A DNA stretch of 64,000 nucleotides from Chara braunii (Eukaryota; Streptophyta; Charophyceae; Charales; Characeae): the NCBI GenBank assembly GCA_003427395.1, contig BFEA01000054.1, positions 443,053 to 507,052 of the forward strand. The letters run 5' to 3'. The notes under the pieces were generated by a model that was not told the origin of the DNA, did not search any database, and was given only the letters and a program-made list of their open reading frames with translations. Of the stretch, positions 22,001-33,985 are shown in pieces; the first letter of the stretch is position 1, and each line of letters opens with the position of its first letter. The translations under genes were made by a program, and so were the position numbers.

Positions 22001-22409
22001 TCAAATTGTCTCCTTTTTCTGGTTATTTTTCATTAGTAAGGGGAGGGAGGAGCTAGTGTGTAGCAGCAGGGATCTGGCGTCGGTTTTAGGGCGAAGAGGT
22101 TCCCCCTCTCTCCAATAACCTGCTCAGTTAATCCTCTTGATCCTAGGGTAATAAATGCTGGCAGGAACCTCACACAATCCTGTTTCGATACATTCCAAAC
22201 TTTTTTTTTATATGGGACGCTGGAGCCGTTTTCCAACAGGTGCTGATCCCCACCAATAGATGGAGCCTCGCCCATGCGTGGGCCACGGGCCTGCCTGTTA
22301 CCATGCCACAGTCGGCCAAGCCCAGCGCCCGGTAGCTGCCAAAACATCCAGAACGTTCTTCATTTCACGAAAAAGAAAAAAGAAAAACAAACAACATTAA
22401 AATAAAAAT

Positions 22410-22413
<4 letters not shown>
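22001..22413 (+). other. LINE copy D 3' UTR
   Basis: Shares CTGCTCAGTTAATCCTCTTG (about 22120) and the terminal box GGACGCTGGAGCCGTTTTCC, AACAGGTG, CCCCACCAATAGATGGAG (about 22214-22266) with LINEs B, E and F. It ends in an A-rich tract from about 22366. Confidence 0.6.
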
Positions 22414-22456
<43 letters not shown>

Positions 22457-22457
22457 N

Positions 22458-22533
<76 letters not shown>
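22414..22533. repeat. (GA)n microsatellite
   Basis: About 60 GA units with one N at 22456, directly after the A-rich LINE D tail. Microsatellites often grow from LINE tails. Confidence 0.95.
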
Positions 22534-22534
<1 letters not shown>

Positions 22535-23850
22535 AGCCGGCTCGACATACTGGTAGGGGGAGGCTCGTAGGTGATAGCTGGGCCAAGTACTGGTGGTTTA
22601 AGTGCCGCCCAACCATTTCTTCCAAAATCTTAAGGGTGCCTCGAGGGTGCGACCCTACAAAACGCGTAATACATTATTTTTTTATTTTTTTATTTTTTTT
22701 TCCGCCGAAAGACGAGTCTTCCTGGTCTAGTGCTTGGGATGTCCGCCTCACACAATGGGACAGTGGCAGCAGTCGGCACGAGGCCCCACTTTTTAGATAC
22801 CATTAACCGACCGCAGTGACCGTTGGCGGGTGGTGGCAGGGTGTGGGTAGAGGCGTTGGCGGATGATCGTTTCCCCCACATCAAATTTCCAATCGGAACC
22901 CCCCCGCCCCCCTCCAACTCACGACGTGAAGCGGCTGGTTGCCTCGTCGTGTTGCGTGGGTTGGGAAGAGGAGGTCATCACATCTTCGCATGTAAATTGT
23001 AGAGGCATGTGGAAGAAGTTGTGGTGCGTGTAAGAAAGCAGGGTTGTTTGTTGTTGGCTTCACACACGACAAGTGTGCATGGCAGATCTCGTCCGGAAGA
23101 CTGCTTTGGTCGTATTCATCCTTCTAACTTTGTTGGTCGTCCTCCTCCTGCAACTTTGGCATCACGGCAGGCAAAGATCAGCGCCATGACGGAAGAAGGT
23201 GTCCAAGAAATTGGCAAGGGGTGCTTCCGGAAAAAAGGGCATGGGGGATGAAGGCACGGGTGCAGGGCAGATGTATGGTACACCAGACGGCGGGGGGTTC
23301 TGCGCGACTCGAACAGCCAACAAGCCCCTTTCAACCCCGCTCTTTAGGCACATTTGCCTCTCAATTTCCAGCCTTTGCCGGATGACGACACGTCAGAGCC
23401 GCCTCCGTCCACCCTCCCTTTCGCATGGGGGTCAACTTGGACTTCATTATAGGAGTCGTTGGGAAGGATGAGTCACTGACCTGGACTCAGAGGCTTGGGG
23501 CCCATGCCCACATTCTTTGCAGAGGCGAGAGGGGGAGGAGGGCCCCCTGCTCAATTTGCATTTGTCACCGAGCTGCCGCATGAATCTTTCGAGGACTGTT
23601 CTCGTGGAGCACAACAACTACACTTGTTTCAGTGTGTCCTTCAAGTTCATGATTGAGGAGGCCACTCCCGACGGTCGCGGAAGACAGCACCACATGACAT
23701 TGCACAAAGGCTGCAGGACTGACAACGACTCTACATAGGTTCACCCACCGACGGTCGGTAGCACTTATCGGGGGAGGGTGGTGATATCATCCGTAGCCGA
23801 ATCCCCTCGACTAATTGAGAGGATAATAGCACGTGTGTTCAACGTCTGTG
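22534..23850. other. Unassigned stretch with a MITE end
   Basis: 22572-22602 matches the right end of the TTTAAACCACCAG MITE family (ATAGCTGGGCCAAG, TACTGGTGGTTTAA), and similarity to 57710-57775 continues for some 40 bases. A T-rich tract lies at 22674-22701. 22720-22745 carries an A-box-like word (TGGTCTAGTGCTTGG) that hints at another Pol III relic. 22750-23850 shows only short frames and no protein I recognise. Confidence 0.4.
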
Positions 23851-24115
23851 CTAAGATAGGTTCCTGCGGGGCACAACTTACCTTCCCTAAGGGGTTGTCA
23901 CCACCCTTAGGGGGGTGTCCCTACTAAGCAACTGGCCCACGTGCGAGATTTTTTAAATACAATTGCAAAGGCAAGTCGGTCAAGGGTGTTTGCTCGTTTC
24001 GTTGTAGCATAGGTACATATGGGTAAAACACCATCTGAACCCGAACGTCACTTGTTTTTCATGGCGCTGATATCCCAAGCTCGAAGCGTACGCCGGTCAA
24101 CTAGGACGATCTTAA
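23851..24115. repeat. R-block, copy 2 of 4
   Basis: Contains CTTCCCTAAGGGGTTGTCAC and CACCCTTAGGGG, ACTGGCCCACGTGCGAGA, GGCGCTGATATC and CCGGTCAACTAGGACGAT, in the order seen in the other copies. Confidence 0.6.
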
Positions 24116-27100
24116 CCAAACGTAAAACTCATAAGTAACCTTAGTCCCTTCGCACTTAGCATAAAAAAAACATTGCAAACAACGGTAAAATACAATCCAA
24201 TCGGAAAAAATATATGTATACCAAACGATGTTTTTTTTTTCATACAGCTTCACACTTCGAGTAATTTGCAGTGAGACATTACCATAAAGAAAAAAATAAC
24301 TATTCCATAAAAGTTATGATAAAACAACCAGTACAGTCAGCCGACTTCACATAGCGAAGAATATTGACGCAATGTTAGACTAACCCTGACTTGGTTCAAC
24401 TTAATGAGATGGTATGTTAAAACTACCCTTCTCGCCTGTAATATGGTCGAAAATCATGAGCTACAACTTTTGCTATGAGAAGGGCAAACCCTAAGAAAAC
24501 AGTGTTAACTCTTGTTTGACATATGGGTAGAACCCTCAACGCGTTTTAATAACCTTATGTTCGTTGTAGTGCTATTAACTGAAATATAAAAACAAGACTT
24601 ATATGTCATATCCCTGAATCGCGCCACAAGCGATTTAAGAGGAATCCTAACTTAGTTAAAATGCCCTTCTTAATGCAACTTCAGTATGTTGTCGCATGAT
24701 GTCGGTTGACTAATCATCAATGCCTGATGGTTAGCTCAAAGGTGTACTCCATCTTTCTCTTTTTGCTATCGGTTTCATTGCTTTATCTTTGGGCAACTTC
24801 TGGAATCATTATGGTAGAACTAACGGCTCAGCATGCAAGCGGAATCCCCTACCACTTCCCATGACTTGGCGTCCGCCCATGTCCAAAAAGTTTTTTTTTT
24901 TTCTGTCCGTAACGCGTGCGTTAACATTCGTGTTGGCACCCTTAATTACCCCTCACTGTCGGCGCATGCTAGAGAGATCATCGGGGCAATCCGAATACTA
25001 TCCATCCGGTGATCTTAACTACACAAAGTTTTTTTCTTTTTTAATGATTAGCTCGTGGAGCCAAAACATAGTGGTTCCTCTACGGAATAACAAGACGTAC
25101 AACCTCTCTGTGACTCTGATGAAATCTCCGGAAGTTGTGCCTAATTGCGATACAATTGACCTCCCTCGCACACCTGAGCCTCCAAAGAGTCAATCTCGTA
25201 ATCATAAAAAATCATAGTTGTGACATGAGCACCTCGCATGACCCGAATTGTTCGAGTACCATAAGCGCGACTACCCGAGAGGCTAGCCACCACACTATGG
25301 CTCAGAATGATCTACTCATCCCAAACAAGTGTCGTATTGTAGTATCCCGAATCCAAACGACTACAAAGCGATCATCGGATGAGGTAATCTTGATACTCAC
25401 AATGACTCGAGAGAGACATTGTATATTACTCGTGCGATGAAAATACAGAGTATAACCATAAAACTCTCATGGAGATCGAACCATATTGACTCAAATGTCC
25501 AAGCGCAAGTCTGACACAAAACCCTGATCGTTTCAGAGCATACCGCTAAAGCTAACCTATCAAGTCAGTGTGTCATTTCGAACCATCAAAAGTCGCTCCG
25601 CTCCCTCGATCAGCCTGAAATCAAGCATATTGCGAACAAAAACTTCAAGATATCTTGGAACGGTAAGATAAAGTCGGTCGCCATCCATCTGTCCACAAGA
25701 AGAAACATATCAAACATTAATTAGCTTTCAAAGTCGACACTCCTCATTTCCGATTTCCTCAGTGAAGAAAACATCTCACATGAACCATCGAAACCTGTTA
25801 TCGTGAGTTCGACGATAATGATGGATATAAGCGAATGGGTCCTGTCGCTCGTTAACACGCAAGAGCATCAAGAGATAAAACCACCTCACTTTCAGAGTCA
25901 CCCCAATATATGGAGAGCAATCATTGTTGTGCAAAATCAAGAGGTGAGACACTCCATCACTCCTCCAAGGTGCAAATTTGTAACAGCTGATGTGCCTTGC
26001 AACATCAATGTGAAAAAAACACATTCGCGAGGGGTTTTTCAAACTCGCTTGCCATAATCGTGGTCTATTCCTCGCGGGGAAAATGATAAACGAATCATAA
26101 ATCAATTGTCATGTTCTCACCAAGTCGATCCCTTCTTGCCTGATTCCGACATCTATTCACTTCAAGTTGCCTCCTTGCGCGTATAGAAGAAACATCGCCA
26201 CCGTTGAAATGTTCGACATCTGAAAAAAATCAATAACCCCTTTAGTAAACAACCATTCAGTCTCAAGCTATGGACACCTTTAACCTTAAGTTTTTTTTCT
26301 TTTTTTTTTTTTCTTTTTTCTTTACCATTATTCGTTCACTTCGCTAAACCAAATTGCGCCACATTCCGAGAAGTCGTCGCAGGTTGCGCAAATCCAACTA
26401 GTAAGGGACTCCATCAAAGATTTGCCTATCGATGATTTCGAAGTGGTTAACATGAATCTGCTCGAGAAACTCAATGTTGTCAAACGGACCTATGTGAGCA
26501 TCGTAGTACATAATAAGCTTGAGGTACAACCATCTACCTCGTGATCGTATTGCGCCCGCAGCTCCATGTCCTCATACCCATAAATGATATGCAGGTCGAC
26601 CCAATTCAAGCAGTGGGTTCGAACGAAACTTGACAAAAAAATTGCAACTGAGTTAAGGTAATAAATAAATAGGTTTGCGGTGGGTTCCTCACCGTGTTGC
26701 GATCCATTCTCAACTCTCTTGCTGGTGGAAACACAACGACTGAATCGTAACCCATATGACCAACCCACCTAAATTCACCCCACGCCGTCCTGCACACATT
26801 GCGTGTCTCGCGACAGCCTCCTTGTTAGAAAACAACACGATGACCGCCAGTACTGTGGGCATCTAAAAAGAGAATACAAGAATAATATTCATGAGTTGGT
26901 AAGTTTAAATAAGCCGAATAGACTTTTATCCTTACAATTCCCCGCCTCAGGCTATCCAACTCAATTGCTGCCAATTGCTGCCAATTGCTAGTAATTCAGA
27001 AGTTTGTCTCCCTTGAGTCTTTGCCTTAACGTCGCACTTCTTATGACGCGAGTTTCCCACGACAGAAATGGCATAAGTGCTCCGTACAAACTAGTGTTGT

Positions 27101-28250
27101 CGCCGGCTAAGCTTCGTTTGGCGTCAACCTTTTGGACCAAAGGTGACTCATATCACGAGACCTGAAAAAAACATCATGATGTTAATTTAGTCATTCTCCT
27201 GTGTACGAGTGCGGGGAAACCAACACTGACTTTTAACCATCATACATTCCACTCTCTAGGAAGTGGTATGGAGCACTCCTCCTCCTCGCCCGAGTCAAAG
27301 GCTCGGATCCCAAGAGTCAGGCCATCTACTCCGAATCAGCGAAGTACCCCCTGTTAAACAGTCCACTCCGGGTCGATAACAGGGCCACGTCCTAAAGTAA
27401 CGAACCATAGTCCCATAATTCCTCCTAGAGTGAGGAAACCCTCATACTTAGAGCCAAGTTGACCGCCCCAACCTCCTACATGAAAGAACAACTTAGACAA
27501 AATAAAAGTTCAAAGGGAGAGGGGAGTCGAGACTCGTTTAGACGGGATCAGATTGAGGGGGCCTTCGGGATAGAAAAATGCTATATGAGGGTCAGGCCAA
27601 GTTTATTCGATCCTTTTCTTCTCTCTTGTTGTCTTGGTTCCTTTTTCGGCCCCCATTCAGTTTTCCTCAATAAAATCAGATCGCTCACTTGACCAGCAAG
27701 CAAAGGAAACAACAACAGGATAGGGAAGCATTCATTTTCTCATCACCACATCAGAAGAGACTCATGCTTACTTTTCGCACACTCCTTTTTACGTACCTGC
27801 ATACCGAGTAAATAAAACATTCAGAGGGTTCAACCGAGAAACCACACTCAAGTCAGATTCAACTTCCCACACAAACGTGTCCCCAACAACTCTTTTCCTA
27901 GTTGACTTTGTTTTTAGCACAAAAACAAAACGGATCAAATGGGCTTACACAAGGTGTGAAGGGACAAACCTTGAGTAACGAGACGCCAAAGTGTATATAA
28001 ACCAATTGACGGCCCCGAGCAAAGAAAACGCAACCCCAAACCCAAGTTTCGAGTTGCCAAAAAAGTCTCAACCCACTCCATGTCTGCGCGCCCCTCACGT
28101 GGCACACGCAAAAAAAAAGTGCACGACAAACCGCACACGTCAAAGAAAGAAATGTCGGTCCCGCACAAGTTCCAACTGGTCCCAGATGGTCTCGCACTAT
28201 CTCTTCCAGTAGCAGACGACGTCGTCCACCAGAACCACTCTCACCATGCT

Positions 28251-28253
<3 letters not shown>

Positions 28254-28316
<63 letters not shown>
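28254..28316. repeat. (AT)n microsatellite
   Basis: About 30 AT units inside R2. Confidence 0.95.
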
Positions 28317-28320
<4 letters not shown>

Positions 28321-29159
28321 ACCAACTCCACCGGCATTGTCAGTCCCGCCCATGCACTTTGCTGATCCAAAAAGGTTCTATCTGACCAATACCAATGACC
28401 CCACTGTCGCCAGCGTGGGTATACAAAAAAATGGTGTGCCGTCCAACCTTGACAAGCTTGGCCCAACACGCAAGCTAATGCTGACACCTCCACTACACCT
28501 TACAATGTTCACCAATACCAATAAAAAAAACACAGACCTCGACTCTCATTGCGCCACCACAACCGTTCCACTGCACTCCACCCCTCATATGACATTGACG
28601 ACGAGCCTCTCGACGCCCCCAAAACATAAGAACCTTTCCTCCACTCAGTGCCTCTCGACGAGCCACAATTTTTGTAGCATAATGTTACAAAACATTATGG
28701 TCGTCGACGCAGAAAAGATGGTCGTCGACGCAGAAAAGATTCAGCAGGATATCCCCACAAAGTGGAAAAAACAGCCTGTTGTAATTCGACCCGTCGATAC
28801 CTCCACCAGCATAGCCTTGACGTCCGCCGTTGCTGCTCAGATCCCACCACCAAATTAGTAAATTTTGGCTGTGGGTAAAATCCAGACCCAAAATACCACT
28901 CCCGACGTATTGTCTCGGTACAGCCCAATAACACTCAAGTGTGTTGTTACACATTTGCGGCATAGGGGCAGTTGGGGACAACTGCCTTTTTTATAGTGGT
29001 TGAGTGTTGGCTGTCACTCCAGCCCCAGGGAAAATCGCGGGCTCACAATGAGCCCTTGATCAAAGGTCAACTATGACCGCACGACAGCCACAACCTTAGT
29101 GGGCAATTTCTTTAACTCCCCCATGTTTCTTTTTTTCCCCTTTTTGCCTCAACCATCTC

Positions 29160-29735
29160 GGAATTTCATGAGACAATTGAGCTTTTGTCATTTTCAAATA
29201 TAGTTTTCTTTTATTTTTCTGATAAGGGGTAGGAAAGATACAACTCCTTTAAGTTTGACGTATCTAACACCTTTTACCAGGGCAAATACATCGGGGGAAA
29301 AACTGTACTTAACCTTTTCCCTTATAAGACCGTTAATTTTCGGACTCCCTTTAAAAACGGGACCATGATAGTTATCTCTGGAAGTTTTTGCCAAAGGCCG
29401 CACCTTGTAAGGACAAATGTCCTCACGGAAATGCAAAACAAACAAACAAACAAACAAAAATAAAATAAAAACAAAAACTACCTCTAACCACAACACGTTT
29501 GATCCCTACCTCAGCCAGGTTCATGCTGTTAAAATCAACAACCCTCCTTCTTTCTCTTTGCCTTCCTCTTAAAACGGGGAGGGAAGTTGGCAAGTTGGGA
29601 ACTCCCCCGTTTTCTCTCTCTCCCTCCGAACCTCCAACTTTCCCCCTTCTCCCGCGTGCGCATTATAAGCCATTGGATCTACGATCCTGCTATCGACGTG
29701 AATACCCTTACAAGGGCACCTGCCCTGGTTTTTGC
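29160..29735. repeat. R2 counterpart of the hairpin chain
   Basis: Same order of elements as 17730-18265: AAGGGGTAGG/CAACTCCTTT, GACGTATCT/AAATACATC, GGACTCCC/GGGACC, GAGGTAAGGACAAATGTCCT-like and CTTAAAACGGGGAGGGA. Most stems are weakened compared with R1. The T-rich/A-rich spacers are also shared. Confidence 0.5.
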
Positions 29736-29740
29736 AAGTA

Positions 29741-30208
29741 ACAGGAATGGGTTTTAATTCAGAAAGTTGACTCGAAGAATGGGGTGTGCCGTGTGAGTTA
29801 TAGTCATTTTCGTATTGTGATCAACTGGGTTTTCAAAGAAAGAATGGGGTGTGTGTGAGTGAGCAGTTTCGAGGAACACAAGATTTTTCTTGATTGACAT
29901 TATAGAGCCGACACAATTGCCGATCCACTTTTTGCCTTCGGTTGGTTTATAACTAAATAATTTTTTTTTTGGATTGTATGTTTGATGGGGGCGTGTACGT
30001 GCGCCAGGAGGCGACATCTGTCTCGGCCGACGTCAAAGTTGACTTCGGATCCACGACTTGGAGTAGTCATGATTTCATTAGGAAAATATCGGGATCATGT
30101 GACACATAGTGTAAAAAGAAAAGCCGTGAGTTTTTTTTTTATGCGCCCTGTTTTGTCGAGGGGTATCGCCGCAATTTGTTTTGAAAAAGGCGATTTTGGA
30201 AGGAGGTC
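29741..30208. other. Unassigned spacer between R2 and D1
   Basis: GTGTG/CACAC-rich around 29785-29870 and a T-run at 29960-29970. No gene, RNA or repeat that I recognise. Confidence 0.4.
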
Positions 30209-30216
30209 GTTCCTAC

Positions 30217-30441
30217 AGGCTTGGAATAGTGGCGATGCGATTTTGGTGCGATAGGTCACGGTGTACGTACCACGACCGTGGGTTCGACCGGTAGGCCAAA
30301 AGTTTGGCCTTGACCGTGGGTTCAACCAGTAGGCCTAAAGTTCGGCCTTGGCAAGGTCGAACTTTTGGCCTACCGACCGAACCCACGGTCCCCGAACGTC
30401 CACCTATCGCACCAAAATCGCACTGGCACTATTCCAGGCCC
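30217..30441. repeat. Palindromic (foldback) element at the start of D1
   Basis: Arms of about 90-100 bp. Left: AGGCTTGGAATAGT, GCGATTTTGGTGCGATAGGT, GACCGTGGGTTCG, GGTAGGCCAAAAGT. Right: the reverse complement, ending AGTGCCAATAGG-like at TGGCACTATTCCAGGCCC. No clear target-site duplication. The same element lies at 39484-39708. Confidence 0.75.
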
Positions 30442-30496
30442 GAGGACCGTACGGCATCCGTTTATATTGATATTCGCAGTAGGTTGTTTCAGCCTT

Positions 30497-30760
30497 GGGC
30501 CTAATATTGATGGTTATGGTATTGGACTTTCATGCAACAATTTTGGAGATCGAGACTAGCAGGCGACGGTGCCGGAGCGCTGAAGTAGTTTGAAGGAAAC
30601 GTAGGGGTAGAGTGTCCGACGAGACTATCCCCCTTGGTTTTATTAACAACCCCGATCACGGGCCCGACTCGTGGGACCACAGAGGTGTCGGTGGCCCCTT
30701 CCCTTCCTCTCACCCTTCTCTATTTTTCTTTCTTTTATTTTTATTTTTATTTTTATTTTG
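30497..30760 (+). mobile_element. tRNA-derived SINE, copy in D1
   Basis: The 5' part aligns with the minus-strand copy at 38516: both have a GGTTA(C/T)G(A/G)TA(C/T)TGGACTTTCA segment followed by a B-box-like GAGATCGAGAC / GGGGTTCGAGG. The body shares GAGACTATCCCC and TTGGTTTT, then GGGCCC. It ends in T-rich TTTTA repeats. The head resembles a tRNA-Glu(UUC)-type gene (inference). Confidence 0.6.
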
Positions 30761-30950
30761 GTCCTATTATTTTTTTTGGATATGGTACTGGTTCCGGTAC
30801 CGGTGTCGAGCGCACGGTCCCCGCTGGGGGAACCTTCCCGGCCTCGTCACGCAGGACTGACATAATTCGCATGTCGCTTTATGAAAAGGGAAGCAGCGGA
30901 GCCGCTCCGACCGAGCGCGTCAGCTATACCTCCATCGAGTCCGTACGACA

Positions 30951-31230
30951 GGACAGGGTCACGCGAGGTACAACTTACCTCCACCCGTGGGAGTTGTCAC
31001 CATCCCTTGGCTGGACGTATCCCCGCCGAGCTACAGAACCACACGTGAACGCTTTTACTTGCAATCGCTGAGGTGGCCCAGCCGAGGGCGTTTCTCGTAT
31101 GCTGTAGCTGAGGGGGTATGTGCGGTCCACGCCTACTAGCTCGGACCCGTACGCGAACTGTCACGCTGGGGCGCTGATCTCGCATGTGCGATTTCGCATC
31201 GGTTGACTAGGACATCCTAACTCAACCACA
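30951..31230. repeat. R-block, copy 3 of 4
   Basis: Contains GTGGGAGTTGTCACCATCCC, GCCGAGCTACAGAACCACAC, GGGGCGCTGATCTCGCATG and CGGTTGACTAGGACATCC in the shared order. Confidence 0.6.
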
Positions 31231-33033
31231 CGATACGCAGAAAACCAACTTAAACAAACAAATAAGCCTTGTCCCTTTTTCATTTGTCCTGACCCATAAC
31301 TCAGAAGACCAATGTGTCTGCGCGAGACCCACGCAGAGTTGCATAAAAAGAATGCAGGCATTAAGGGAAACATAACGCTCCGTCATGTGTACTCACTTGA
31401 TCCGCTGTCATGGCGACGCTTCATGCATGACCCACATCCGTGCAACCTCTCATAGGTTTCGGGGTTGCGTACGACACTCAAGTTTCGAAAGCGAAATCTC
31501 GTGAAGGGTTCCTCCTTCACGATATTGCACGACTGAAGGATAAGTCGTGCGGCCCTTGCGGCGCCCCTGTTTTTTAGGCAATGGGTGCCGATAAGCAAGA
31601 GGTGTAGGTCCGGCTCAAGGGGGAAACCGTTTTGCGCTGGACCAGAGTCAAGGATGTCCTGGACAAGGACCTCGAATTTCAGGCTCAGGACCAACGTCCG
31701 ACTAATAATTTAAAGAGCAAAACCCCTTTGAGACGACATTCGCTCGTCCCTCCTCTGAGGAAAGAAAATAAGAGTAGTCATGGGTTGGCGAGCAATTCGC
31801 CATACCCAAACTAAATCTCAGTCCGATAGAGGATCGAACGCTAATCCATGAGCTCAATTGCTTCTGCCTGCTTGCTAGATGCGTGAGGCAGGAGTAAAAA
31901 AAAAAATAAAAAAAAGGGGGAGTACCAGAGGAAATCGGGGAGAACCATTCTCACAGCCATAGTTGAACCTTGTTACTCACACTCTGCGCTCATTCATCCA
32001 TATCGTTCTCAATCCAGATGCGAGCCCTCGCTCCATACATATGTGCACACACTTGAACCCCAATGAAAATCTACATGCAGATGTCACAAAACGTGGTTAA
32101 CCGCTTTGTTCCCAAGTTCATGTCCCACACACTCCTTTCCGACCCCCACTCAGCAAAGGCATACCCGCCTGTACTGATTCACACAACTTTTGCATGACCA
32201 TTCAAGAGAGGTTAAGAGAATATGAGTTTTATTCACACACAAATGTTCTTCACCTATTGGGTTACAAACATTTCGGTGTGGGTATCACGGTGAGTAGGGG
32301 TTGAGTCGCAAACTGACCATCTATCACTCTAATAGGAGAAGTTGATTAAACTCACTTCGAAGAACACCCGCAGGTAGCAATGACCTGCGTCACAAAATCA
32401 AAGCAGGCATCGTCTGTCGAGTCAACGGAATTTAACTCCGTATCACACTCTAAGCTACTTAGTAGTAGCGTCCGCCATCTGGTATCGATATGAATATCCC
32501 GAAAATTTCGGCAGTACTTCCTTTAGGGAAGTGTGTTTGAATAATATTTACTATATTAAATTTCATAAGAAAAACTTGTGACTATGAAAAATGCCTGAAA
32601 ATAAACAAACTCTTTGGTTTTAGTAGAGATTTCGACAGCACCTCCTTTAGAAAGAAAAGCTTTCAAAATTCCTACTGACCCCAATGACTAAACTATATCC
32701 TATCCTAGCTGACATCTGACTCTTGACTAACTTTGAGTATTTAGCAGAAATTTCGACAGCATCTCCCTTAAGAAAAAAAGGCTCCCAAAACTTCTACTAA
32801 CTCAGAGGCTAGCCAAAATCCTACTAAAACAATCATACATGAAAAGACAAATGCGAAGACAAAGTTGAACATTTATCTGCCTATTCGCTCAAGCACAAAG
32901 GCAAGCATTAACATACAACCTTATAATGCAAAAGACAAACAGAGCTTGAGCAAAAAGACAAAGTATTGTCAACAAGCATGTCATGACCATATCGCATTCA
33001 GCCAATTCAAAACAAACGTCTATTCATCCAAAG

Positions 33034-33308
33034 TTTTCATCTCTCGCTTGTCCTGATAAAAAGAAATATCAGTCTTGTATCTTACTTAGTTGATTAACTT
33101 TCCAAGTTGTTCTCAGTCAACCCCATGCAATCACTAACGCACTTAGGTTGAATTATTCTCACAATCATCTTAAATTTTCATCTCTCGCTTGTCCTGATCA
33201 CAAAAAATATTAGTTTTGTATCTTACTTAGTTGATTAACTTTCCAAGTTGTTCTCAGTCAACCCCATGCAATCACTAACACACTTAGGCTGGACTATTCT
33301 CACAATGA
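33034..33308. repeat. Two tandem copies of a 140-bp unit in D1
   Basis: TTTTCATCTCTCGCTTGTCC starts at 33034 and 33175. Each copy continues to ACTTAGG...ATTCTCACAAT. D2 has only one copy (about 42302-42440). Confidence 0.8.
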
Positions 33309-33351
33309 GAAAAGTTAGACATTTCTCAACAAACAAATCAGACTGGCTTAG

Positions 33352-33985
33352 CAAAGCGACCGGATCGGTTAGGAGGACCTCATCTCCAGCGTCATTTCAA
33401 TGTATTAGGCAACAAGCAAAGTGACCGGATTAGTCAGGAGGACCTCATCTCTAGCCCCATTTCAATGTCTTAGGCAAACAACAAAGCGACCGGATCAGTC
33501 AGAAGGACCGAATCTCCAGTCTCATTTCAATGTCTTAAGCAAATAGCAAAGCGACCGGATCAGTCCGTAGGACCTCATCTCCAACCTTATTTCAATGTCT
33601 TAGGCCAACAACAAAGCGCAAGAGAACCTCATCTCCAGTCCCATTTCAACGTCTTAAGCAAACAGCAAGGCGGCATGATCAGTCAGGAGGACCTCATCTC
33701 CAATTCAATTTCAATGTCTTAGGCAAACAACAAAGCGTCCGGAACAGTCAGGAGGACCTCATCTCCTGCCCCATTTCAATGTCTTAGGCAAACAGCAAAA
33801 CGACAAGATCAGTCAAAAGGTTTTGATCTCCAGTCTCATTTCAATGTGTTAGGCAAACAACGAAGCAACCGGATCAGTCAGGAGGACCTCATCTCCAGCC
33901 CCATTTCAATATCTTAGGCAAACAACAAAGCGACCGGATCAGTCAGAAGGACCTCATCTCTAGTCTTATTTGAGATCACCACATG
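33352..33985. repeat. 65-bp tandem array in D1, about 10 copies
   Basis: Units start CAAAGCGACCGGATCAGTCA and contain GGACCTCATCTCCAGCCCC and ATTTCAATGTCTTAGGCAAA. Starts at 33352, 33417, 33482, 33547, 33612, 33666 (short preceding unit), 33731, 33796, 33861, 33926. The period is not a multiple of three, so it is not coding. Confidence 0.9.

Larger units (their letters stand above)
19776..22413 (+). mobile_element. LINE copy D (5'-truncated, with 3' UTR, split by an insertion)
   Basis: Starts in ORF2 after the RT (DNAIRWLKDKYWTIPRK). It is interrupted by a repeat at 20284-20737, resumes, and ends with a UTR and an A-rich stretch that runs into a GA microsatellite. It aligns with LINE B over the whole tail and with LINE A at 5370-5646. 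It serves as the reference that shows which LINE B stops replace Trp, and the reverse. Confidence 0.8.
23851..29740. repeat. R2: second copy of the R repeat (5.9 kb)
   Basis: Collinear with R1 from the R-block to the hairpin-rich end. R2-specific content includes an AT microsatellite (28254-28316) and a 21-bp tandem pair near 28700-28740, in place of most of the R1 minisatellite. Divergence from R1 is high, with many indels, so the copies are old. No protein-coding signal was seen. Near the end, ACCCTTACAAGGG, then CACCTGCCCTGG (about 29702-29730), resembles in reverse the 5' hairpin end of the X repeats. Confidence 0.6.

Noticed and set aside
22360-22625. Ser-Leu repeat protein on the minus strand
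   Set aside because: It is the (GA)n microsatellite read in frame.
33352-33985. CRISPR array
   Set aside because: Units are contiguous 65-bp tandem repeats without unique spacers, in a eukaryotic transposon-rich setting.
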